Below are positions 46,667-58,101 of a DNA stretch of 64,000 nt, in pieces. Below the pieces are notes generated by a model that was not told where the DNA came from, searched no databases, and saw nothing but the letters and a program-made list of their open reading frames with translations. This DNA comes from Rutidosis leptorrhynchoides (lineage: Eukaryota; Streptophyta; Magnoliopsida; Asterales; Asteraceae): positions 28,968,001 to 29,032,000 of the forward strand of contig NC_092341.1 of NCBI RefSeq assembly GCF_046630445.1, read 5' to 3'. The translations under genes were made by a program, and so were the position numbers. The stretch's first letter is position 1, and each line of letters begins with the position of its first letter.

Positions 46667-47757
46667 TCGTGCTTCCTGTGTTTCATTATATTGGAAACTT
46701 CTGTAAAAAAATCTAAGTTTAATTTATGAATGAATTCTGGAGAAATGTAAAGAAATTGATGCATGAATTAGTATAATATAATGACACTTGATCAACGTGA
46801 TTATATTACAGTAAGTCATGCTGAGTTTCTAATGGAACGTGATGATTCACAGATCATAACGTCATCATGTGCCATGTTACATAACTCTTTCATTCTGCTT
46901 AACTTCTGAACATATCAAGAAAGTATATTCTTGATAGTTCTATTCTCAGTGATTTTGATAATTTGACAAATCAAGTCGTGTTAATACATTTTTTTTTCTT
47001 ATTTAGAACATGATGTTTATCCGAAATTCCATATTTACGAATTCTGGACCGTTACTCTCTTTACTAGAGGTCGGAAGGATAATAAAAAGGCAAAGAGCTC
47101 CAAAATATAAGAGAAAATATAAAGCCCAATAACAACACGGAGATTACAAACCGTGGATATTAACAGGAATAGCAATATAAAGACACGGCATAATTAAGAA
47201 TAGTATCACCCCAAGGTTATATTAAAAGTAAACAGTTTTTTCTAGTGGAAGATTGAAAATAGGGATGACAGAAATGATAATTAGGAAAATATTAGGAATT
47301 AGAACTGGACTAAGCATTTTCACAATCTTTTGGATGTAAGAACTAAGAAAGAAAGTATATGAATTGTGAGAATAATGGAACGGAGGAGTTTAATTTATAA
47401 TGGATATATCAGACAGAGTAATCGAGGCAGATCACCGTATTTAATTATAGAGATCTTAATCTCCTTATTCGTCGAAGAATCAAATCTCTCAGATTTCGAA
47501 GATTTTCTTTAAATCCCTTGAATTCCGGAATTCAACCCTGTTTACGTCAAAAGCTAAGGAAAATCTTATTTTCTTCAATTCACTCTTTTGCGATAGCTTC
47601 ATTCGCATTCTTAAAATAATCGAATTATTTTATCATTATTATTCAATGATGATAAACCTCTAATTATCAACTCATATTGGTCATGAAAACATTTTTATTA
47701 TTAGCCATGACCACCTCACTCAAATTTTGGGACGAAATTTCTTTAACGGGTAGGTAC
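46667..47757 (+). other. Internal remnant of element A after B
   Basis: No coding sequence is seen. It holds a stem-loop shared with G2 (46761-46821), then AT-rich DNA, and ends in the dyad AAATTTTGGGACGAAATTT (47722-47740) and the tract TTTAACGGGTAGGTAC before the 3' LTR. Confidence 0.65.
46761..46821. other. Stem-loop in element A
   Basis: Outer arms GCATGA / TCATGC and inner arms TAATATAAT / ATTATATTA surround a loop with CACTTGATCAACG. It is the counterpart of 10953-11015 with paired base changes in the arms. Confidence 0.6.
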
Positions 47758-48060
47758 TGTAATGACCTGAGAATTTCCGACTAAATTTAAACTTAATCTT
47801 TATATGATTTCGATACGATAAGCAAAGTCTGTAATGTTAAGTCATAAAACAATTTAAACTGTATTCATGTAATCATTTGAACCTCGACCAACTCCCGACG
47901 ATTCACGAACAAATGTGTGTATAAAAAAAATGTAAATATATATAAATATGAACATAAGTATATGTAATATTTTTGAATAAATAAAATACACTTTAATCAA
48001 TTAGAAATAAAAATGTAAAATAATAATAATTATGTATTCTTAAAATGAATATATATATGA

Positions 48061-48063
<3 letters not shown>

Positions 48064-48126
<63 letters not shown>
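48064..48126. repeat. (TA)n microsatellite
   Basis: TA dinucleotide run in the 3' LTR of A, counterpart of 31548-31597. Confidence 0.95.
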
Positions 48127-48129
<3 letters not shown>

Positions 48130-49454
48130 TCTTACTAATAACTATTATTATATGGTAATATATATAAATGGATAAATATTAAATATTCAACATATGTTAT
48201 CATGTAATATATAGTGTATAAATATAAATTATATCTATTAAATGTAATTCACAAGTTAAAAATATAATTGTTACATTAATGTTAATTTCATTATTATTAT
48301 TAATATTAATATTAAAAATCATTATTTGTTATATTATTATATATAATATATAAATATGAAATTTGATACATATAATTTGTTATATTATTATTATTATTAT
48401 CATTGATAATATTATTATTATTATTATCATTTTTATTATTAATTACAAATTATTGTTAAACTCATTAAAATCATTATTCGTGTTATTAATATCGTTATAT
48501 CATTATTATTACCCTTATTAGTATTACTATTAATTAATGACTAATATTATTATTAACCTTATCAATGTTATTAATACTATTACTATCATTATTAATATAA
48601 AAAAACAATATTATTACTAATATGATTATATTTATATAGTATAAATGGAAAATATAAAAGCAGATATATAAAGAACGCGTACATACTGTTGCCTATCCCT
48701 ATCACTTTTGTTTTTTTTTTCTGTTCTTTTTCTTTTCACTCGTGAATTCTTGTCTGAGGACCCTTACAGGTCGATTTCACAAACTCAATGAATAAATGAA
48801 TTTACCTACTACATCATATACCCGATTACATTGTATATAGTGTATCATATAATCTGCAAAATTTAAAAACAAGAGCTTGAAGAAAACAGGCTGCTCCTCC
48901 ATTCGATTTTTTTTACCATAACTCAAATTCGAATGAAATTTCAAAATTCATAAATGTAGTTGTGTTAGGAATAATTCATTTGAACTTTCTGCAAAATATC
49001 AAGTTCTAATTCTTCCCATTGATTTCGAATTTCATAGTCAAAGTTTTATACCAAAAAGTCAACCGATTGTTCATCTTCAAAATTCGGATCCGTTGTTGTG
49101 TTTCATATTAAATTGAAGGTTCAGAAAGATTATAGGGATAATTTAAAACATTTTTCATGTAGAAATCAAAAGCCAAAACCATCTTACAATCGAAATCAAT
49201 ATTTTTTTTTTCTTTTTGGGTTACGCTACTGCAGTAGCAGTTTTACAATTTTTTTTTTTAATTTTCGAATACTGATTTATCCAAACACTAGCATGGGATG
49301 TTTCTATATCAAATAAAAGTTTTAAATCGATTAAACAGATTAGTTGTTTCGATTATTGAGGCTTATGGATCGTTTGAAACTTAGAAAGAAGATGAATATG
49401 GGAGTCAGGTAATTAAGGGTTAAATACAAATAAGACGGGGATTATTTCGGAAAA

Positions 49455-49524
49455 ACAGGCAACAGCCTGATGGTTAGTGTGTTTGCGGTTATGCGAGAGG
49501 TCGCGGGTTCGAGCCCGGTTTGGG
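49455..49524 (+). repeat. tRNA-like (SINE head) module in 3' LTR of A
   Basis: Second copy of the module at 35324; the B-box here reads GGGTTCGAGCCCG, closer to the tRNA consensus than the 5' copy. Not a functional tRNA gene, for the same reasons. Confidence 0.6.
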
Positions 49525-49575
49525 GTGTTTATTTTTTTAAAACCGATTTTTTTAAGGTAGTTCCCTTTTTCTTTG

Positions 49576-50220
<645 letters not shown>

Positions 50221-51587
50221 GGTTATCCTTAAAACTAGTAACGTTATTACAAATAGATATTTATATAAAAATACATTACACCATATTTTATTATTAAAAA
50301 GATATTAATTAAACTATATGTAAAAGATATCAATTAACATATAAATATATATTAAACTTTAATATACAGTTTTATCATCTATGATAAATAATAGTTATAC
50401 AAAACATATGAACTAAATATAATAAATTCATCAAAATGACATATAGTATAACAAGTATATTATTAACAACAATATATATATATATATATATACATATATA
50501 TAATTTCTCGATTTTGATCATGTGTTTTAATACATATACGAATAATATAGGTTCGTGAATCGAAGGCCAACCCTACATTTGTTCAATGTCGTTATATGTA
50601 TTTTTACTACAAAATACAGTATGGTGAGTTTCATTACTCCCTTTTTAAATGCTTTTGCAATATATATTTTTGGGACTGAGAATACATGCGCTGCTTTATA
50701 AATGTTTGACGAAATAGACATAAGTACTTAAAACTACATTCTATGGCTGGATTATTAAACCGAATATGCCCCTTTTTAGTCTGGTAATCTAAGAATTAGG
50801 GAACAGACACCCTAATTGACGCGAATCCTAAAGATAGATCTATTGGGCCCAACGAGCCCCATCCAAAGTACCGGATGCTTTAGTACTTCGAATTCATCAT
50901 GTCCGGAGGGAGTCCCGGAATGATAGGGGATATTCGATATGCATATTGTTAAGGTCGGTTACCAGGTGTTCACCATATGAATGATTATTTTTGTCTCTAT
51001 GCATGGGACGTATATTTATGATAAATGAAAATCTTGTGGTCTATTAAAATGATGGAAATGAATGTTTACGATAAACTAATGAACTCACCAACCTTTTGGT
51101 TGACACTTGAAAGCATGTTTATTCTCAGGTATGAAAGAAATCTTCCCCTGTGCATTTGCTCATATTAGAGATATTACTTGGAGTCATTCATGACATATTT
51201 CAAAAGACGTTACATTCAAGTCGTCGAGTTCATCAAGATTATTATTAAGTCAATTATAGTTGGATATATTCTGAAATGGTATGCATGCCGTCAACTTTCG
51301 ATGTAATGAAAGTTTGTCTTTTAAAAACGAATGCAATGTTTGTAAAATGTATCATATAGAGGTCAAGTACCTCGCGATGTAACCAACTATTGTGAATCGT
51401 TTATAATCGATATGGATTTCGTCCAGATGGATTAGGACGGGTCTCTTCACGGTCGATGTTAAACATCCATTGCCCAACAAAGGAACCACCTGACATTCTA
51501 ATACAGACTACAAGCACTAGCATTAGATAGGCATAACAAAGATTATCAGAGACCTAAAATTCATTCAGATTAAACATAAAAACCCAC

Positions 51588-51785
51588 CATCGGTCCAATT
51601 AAGTGACCATCGGTCGATGGACTAGACCATCGGTCCGATGGTCTAGACCTACGGCAGTTGGTCTAACCACACCACCAAAAATCTAACAACTGATCAACTT
51701 GGGGACCTACGGCCGAGTGTTGAGACATACGACTGAGTGTAAGACACCATCGGTCGATGGTCAGAGACCATCGGCCGAGTGTAGT
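51588..51785. repeat. Palindromic CATCGGYCGATG array, spacer cluster 1
   Basis: Units such as GACCATCGGTCGATGG (51605), GACCATCGGTCCGATGGTC (51625), ACACCATCGGTCGATGGTC (51744) and more degenerate ones (51647, 51705, 51725, 51767) follow at 20-60-base intervals. Confidence 0.8.
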
Positions 51786-52144
51786 TCATCAGATCTGTTT
51801 TTTTACTCAATAATTCAATTCGATCAATCTGTTGTTTCTGGGTCAATTCCTGGTCACAGTAGTCTCTAAAGGGACCGATAAACACAAATATATCATCAAT
51901 CATAACAGATTATGTCTACAAGTCACTCGATTAACGATTTATACCTCGAATCTAAAATTAACGATTTAAAACAAATGAAAACGAATTAGTATACCTCGTT
52001 AACGGCGCTGGAATCACAAAGGAAAGATGCACAAATCTATCGGACAAAAACTCCTTTCTCTTTCAATTGAAAATCGAAGGTAAAATCTCACAAAATTTGC
52101 ACAAAGTGACTGACCCGATCGACTTTAGACCTTTTATACTCTGT

Positions 52145-52255
52145 CAGTGACCATCGGCCGATGGTCTAAACCTTCGGCCCGATGGTCCAGACACTCGGTC
52201 GAGTGTCATAGTCCTTCGTCCGAGGGTAAATACTGTCGGCCGGTGGTCTTGGCCT
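52145..52255. repeat. Palindromic array, spacer cluster 2
   Basis: GACCATCGGCCGATGGTC is a perfect 18-base palindrome (52149-52166). Neighbours include CCTTCGGCCCGATGG, ACACTCGGTCGAGTGTC and CCTTCGTCCGAGGG, in which both arms have changed together. Confidence 0.85.
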
Positions 52256-54536
52256 TGAAAAATTTAAAAACTTAACACTTTTCATACTCAAACTTTACCT
52301 TCTTTTTCACATTCACTCCCCCTGGGACTGATCTCCACAGTATAAATCAAACACGCTTTATTCCTTTAAGCTCTAAACAACTTGTTTTCAAATTTAATAA
52401 AAACATAGGATTCCTTTCACAGTAAACCTCTCCGAGAACTGAGTTGCTTGGCTTAATACATAAACAGAAATGCACATGCAACTAATCTTATGAATGCAAA
52501 TGATTTTGGATTTTTCAGATAAGAAAGCATATGCAAATTCACAAAGCAAACTACTGTACAAGATTCAGCATATCAGCAATATTATAACAGACATATTCAG
52601 TAACTTTTAACCTTTTAGGTCTGCAATAAATCAACTTCTAACATCAGTTTCATTAAACAATTGCATAAGAAGAGTATATGATGTCATTAGCATAGGAACA
52701 GGTAATACTGCTTATCATGAATCACACTAAGAAAAGCATAACACATGTTTTTGTGAGTTGACATACCTCATTGATTTAATCTCTTAATTCGGGGATCAGA
52801 ACTGAACCTTATTGACATGTTATCCCACAATTCAGTCATTAACTTACTTGATAAAGCATATACAGAACAACTTTCAAATATATCAGTAAACGTTTACCAA
52901 CTTTCACCCTAGACTTCGATGATCACATTATATTAATTACATTAACATTTTTCAATGTTAGATTTTGATCACAAAGTCAGTCCTCATTTGAGATCGCACG
53001 ATGTTTCAGGTAGAACAATTGAGCACAACATGTTGACGATGTCCTCTTATCACATCAATGTACTTTCAATTTGATTGGAAAGAACCATCTCACGATGTTT
53101 CTAGCAACCCTGTCAGCCATGAGCTTCTACCTTAAACTTACACTTTTTGTTTCAGATAACCTTGTGAATCTCAAATTTATTGCATACTTTGTTAAAGACG
53201 CATACCGGCCGCTATAAACCGCATACTTAAACGGAAATAGTATGATGTATGATGTTGGATGGATGGAAGTGATATATATATTTGAGTGATGGAACGCTAA
53301 GATATCCTCCAGAAGATATTCCCTCTATCCAGGTTAATAGGTACAATCCCATACCACAGACAAAAGATGTAAAGTCCACCAGATTAGAAATGTGGACTGA
53401 ATGATTTAAGTTCTCTATATCTGATGATCTGATGATTTCTCCCCCTCGGATGTAGATAACTAAATCGTCCAATTAATTCGCCGATTGGAATATTTGTTGT
53501 CTCATACATAGATAACGTGAAAATCTTCGAAGCTTTGTTCAATTCTTGATCCATGATTCTCTTGCAGTTAGGTGGTGCATCATGTTATTTACAACTTTAA
53601 ATAAACAGAGACATAACGTAACTTGCATTTTTTTTTTTTTTGGATTTTCTGATGTTGCCTTTTCTCCATAAATAAAACAAACAAAATAAATAAATAAAAA
53701 ATAACTATACATGATGATGATGATGATGCACCACTGTCTTTGACTTTAGAAGTAACTGCACGGAAAACCAATCTTCTGATGTTGAAATCTAGAACCAGAT
53801 GACGTTGCAATATACAAATCATTCTGTGTCTGTGATACAAGACTGCACTTCTCAACCCTTCAAGAGAAAACACCTCCCTTTGGGTATCCGATATGTATGT
53901 TGTAGAATTTCGGTCCAAGTAATAAAGGTAAATAGAAACAAGTATGCATCCTAGACAAAGTATGCTCACCTTGGGGACTCACAAAATTATCCTTTGCTAC
54001 CAAGTATAAATCGTAGTAGGGGAGACCTCAACCGTCTGTTGAGTTTCTGAACAATCATTTCTCAGTACATATTCAGTGATAAGTAGGTGACTACCCTCAA
54101 CCGCTGTAAATCTTTCCATGAATTTCTCATCATGATATTTACGCTTTGTTAGTGTGATCATCTCTATCTAGAATTATGCCAATAAAGTCCACTAACACAT
54201 TATCAATCATCCTGTATTACTTGTTTTTCACAACTTACATGTCAGTTCAGTATTGCAATCACTACCCCATAACATAGAATAAGCAACTCATTTTCAGGTT
54301 TTTCCAATTTTTATGGATTTTTCATTTTTCAATTTTTATTTGTTTTTCTGGTTTTTCTGATTTTTATGTCCTTTTGATTTTCTCTGTACAAAATCATAAA
54401 ACTATCTAAAAACATAAGCAAACATGCAGAAATATCATCAAATACTAATCTATCATGCAAATGACAAGAGAAAATGCAAATGACCTACAAACTACCATGC
54501 AAAGCTACACATATTATACAAGTAGTTTCAAGTTCT

Positions 54537-57500
54537 TCACAACTCAGTCTCTTGGTTAGGTTCCTCTGTGTTAGGAACCTCAGTTTCAGGAACCATGTTA
54601 GTAAGCAATTTAATACCTATTTTCTTTAACAGAAAATCAAAGCGTGGTTTATCAAAAGCTTTTGTGAAGAGATCAGCCCTTTGGGCTGTAGTGTCTATCT
54701 GCACTACATCTATCAACTTTTTCTCATAGCAATCTCTAATGAAATGGTATTTAATCCCTATATGTTTTGTTTTAGAATGATTTACGGGATTTTTAGTGAC
54801 AGCTATGGCAGCAGTATTATCAACATAAATAGGAGTGTTAGAAATTTGCAAACCATAGTCACGTAGTTGTTGTTGAATCCAGATGACCTGTGATGTACAG
54901 CTGACCGCGGCAATTAATTCTGCTTCACAAATGGACTGAGCCACTGCTGTCTGCTTCTTACACCGCCAGGTAACTAGTTTGCTACCCAGAAATTGACAAC
55001 CCCCTGATGTTGACTTAAAATCTTTCTTACAACCTCCATAGTCAGAATCACTATACGCTGTGAGATCAAAACCATCCTTACACAGATACCATAACCCTAA
55101 ACTCGGTGTATCTTTCAAATACCTCAGAATCTTCTTAACCACCAACATATGATGAACATTAGGATTCACCTGATAACGGGCACACAGACAAACCGCAAAC
55201 ATGATATCTGGTCGAGAAGCTGTAAGATACATTAGAGAACCTATGATTGCCCTGTATAACGTTTGGTCCACTGAAGCACCCTCACAATCAGGTGATATCC
55301 CATGATTCACAGACAACGGAGTCTTAGCTGATCTTTCTGCTTCCATTTGAAAACGCTTTAGGATATCAGCAACATACTTAGTCTGATGCAAGAAGATGCC
55401 TTTATTCGTCTGAGCTACCTGCAAACCTAAGAAAAACTTTATAGTTCCTATGGAACTCATTTTAAACTTCCGTTGCATAACCTTCTCAAATTCATCAACC
55501 ATTCCCTGATCCGTCGACTCGAAGATAATGTCATCAACATAAATATGCACTAGCATTAGGTGTTGTCCCTTCTTTTTTGATGAAAAGTGTCAGATCAATG
55601 ACACCTCTCCGAAAACCATTTTCTAGCATGTAGTTGGACAACGTTGCATACCACGCTCTAGGAGCTTGATGAAGACCATAAAGTGCTTTTTCTAGTCGAT
55701 AGACCTTTTCTGGGAAATGAGGATCTTCGAAACCAGTTGGTTGTTCAACAAACACCCTCTCATTGATCTCTCCATACAAAAATGCACTTTTCACATCCAT
55801 CTGATAAACTTTGAAACCCATGAAGGATGCAAAAGACAAGAAAATCCTTATTGCTTCCAGTCTCGCTACCGGAGCAAATACCTCATCATAGTCAATTTCA
55901 GGGATCTGTTGATATCCCATCACCACCAATCTAGCTTTATTTCAGATAACAATGCCCTGTTCATCTTTCTTGTTCTTCAAAATCCATCGAAGACCATAGG
56001 GCACACAACCATGTGGTGGATTGACTAACTTCCAAACCTTTAAATGTTTAAATTGTAACAGCTCCTCTTGCATTGCACTAACCCACTCGTCATACTTCAA
56101 TGCCTCATAAGCATCTTTAGGTTCGATTTGACACACATAACATGAGTGAGCATGCACAAATATTTTTCCTGTCTTATTCAGTGATGAATAAAAGGCTGTC
56201 ACTACATTTGCACTCTCTGTCTGAACATCGTCTGCTACTGTTGAACATACACTTGTCACGGGAACCTCTGATGTAGTCGGAACTCCAGATGTAGAAGCTT
56301 CATTAGACTTCGCTTGAGGAATACTAATGTGAGGAATGCCTCTTGAATCCACATAATAATCATCAAGACGTTTAGGTGGTAGAATAACACGATTGGATCT
56401 ACGTACACCTCCTGCTTCAGTTGGCGGTTCAGGCACTGTTACAGTTGGTGGTTGATTATATAGAGGATTAAGATGTTCCTCTGTCAGTCGCGTTCGACTA
56501 ACTCCCTCGTCATCTTCAAGCTCACTATCTTCATCTGTATATACTACCCCGTCCTCATTTGAATCAAAATTACCTCTAACACTCTGCGGACTTGGTTGCA
56601 AGCTAGAAACCGTATTCTGAACTTGCGCTGGAATAGTAATAACATTCTCAGTAGAGTTTTGAGAATCAAACAATATCTGAGTTAGAATTTCTTCCTCTGT
56701 AGCATCTGGTGGAAGATTGAAGGAATCAAATAAGTTATCATATTCAAACTGCCATGCGAACCCTTTACTCACACAAGGCGGAGCATTGCGCTGAATATCG
56801 ACCTCATACCGTTCTTCCACACACTTTGACTCAGTATTATACACTCTTTTGTTCGGATTCCCATATCCCAAGAAGATACCAGAGACAACCTTTGAATTAA
56901 ATTTCCCTCCAGCGTCTCGTACCAGAATAGTACAAGAAGCACCAAAAGGTTCAAAATGCTTAATGTTAGGCTTTCTCTTGTGTAACAGTTCATAACACAT
57001 TTTTCCATGTATCTTCACCACTAGAACCCTGTTCATCACATAACATGCTATACTCACGGCGTCACCCCAGAAAACAATCGGTAGACATGAATCAGCTAGC
57101 ATAGTTCTTGCGGTTTCAATCAAAGTCCTATTCTTTCTTTCAACAACACCATTTGACTGTGGTGTATAAGCAGGACTGAACTGTTGTTGTATCCCCTTCT
57201 TATTGCAAAACAGCAGCATCTGATTGTTCTTAAATTCCGAACCATTATCAGTACGAATCTTCCTAACCTTTAACTTATATAAACTTTCGAGCTTCAGAAT
57301 CAAAACTTTAATATGATCGAAAGTATCTGACTTGTGTTTCAACATCACAACCCACGAGAAACGGTAATATTCATCTGTAACTACCAAGCAATAAGACTCT
57401 CCGGTGAGAGTTTTACAGTTAACCGAACCAAAGAGATCCATGTGCAACAACTCCAAAGGAATATTAATTGAATGATGCTTCTTGGCAGTATGTGACTTTT

Positions 57501-58070
57501 TAGTCTGTTTCCCTTGCTTGCACGGAAGACAACCTTCAGGAATATGAAAACTCTTAACATTCACACCTTCAACTAATTCATTGTGGACTAGATTATTCAT
57601 CTTCCTTAGACTCAGATGACCCATACGCTTGTGCCAGATAATCGACTCCTGTTCAATAGCCTTAGAAATGAAGGCTTGATGGCATGTAGCTGCTTTAACA
57701 TGAGCCTTACGCATATCAAGGATATAGAGATCCTTGCACCTTGGAGCCGTCATCAGAATCATGTCTTCCGGAATTACAAACTCTTTTCTCAAAATATAGC
57801 AAAACTTATCATCAAAAGTAACAGTATACTTTTTGTCAGCAACTTGTGAAACTGAAAGCAGATTGTTCGACATCTGCTCTACATAATTAACTTTATCAAA
57901 GCTGACGTTCTCATTTGCAATAACACCCTGAGCAGTAATAAATCCTCCTTCACTACCTGCAAAAGAAACTGGTCCTCCATCCACTGTTTTCACATTAGAA
58001 AGCAAAGACAAGTTCCCTGTCATGTGCCTGGACGCCCCACTATCAACAATTCAAGTACTGCAGTGTGGAT
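54537..58070 (-). pseudogene. Pol of C1 (PR, INT, RT, RNase H)
   Basis: On the minus strand from 58070: protease motif DSGASRHMTG; pre-integrase zinc region (WHKRMGHLSLRKMNNL, CLPCKQGKQTKKSH); integrase core (MDLFGSVNCKT, KIRTDNGSEFKNNQ, SPQ-like TPQSNGVVERKNRT, about 57100-57450); a variable acidic linker; RT (FAPVARLEAIRIFLSFASF at about 55850, QMDVKSAFLYG, KALYGLHQAPRAWY, then YVDDIIFES near 55530); RNase H (AYSDSDYGGCKKDFKSTSGG, ICEAELIAAVSC, YVDNTAAIAVTKNP, KHIGIKYHFIRDC). Integrase before RT is the copia order. A short Glu/Thr-rich tail follows. The region has a few breaks. Confidence 0.92.
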
Positions 58071-58101
58071 TGTAGGCGACCTGCACATTAAAGTAAGAGG
58101 A

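Larger units (their letters stand above)
51455..54536 (-). other. C1 spacer between pol and the extra ORFs
   Basis: 3.1 kb without a recognisable protein. It carries about a dozen palindromic units (51588-51785 and 52145-52250) and two internal purine tracts (minus strand CAGGGGGAG at about 52316-52324 and GAGGGGGAG at about 53438-53447), besides an (ATG)n run at 53709-53728. Short open stretches (51694-51903, 53227-53472, 53589-53969) show no domain. Confidence 0.65.

Noticed and set aside
49455-49524. tRNA gene
   Set aside because: The B-box is good, but the T-loop is one base short, there is no pairing acceptor stem, and it is part of an LTR copied twice.
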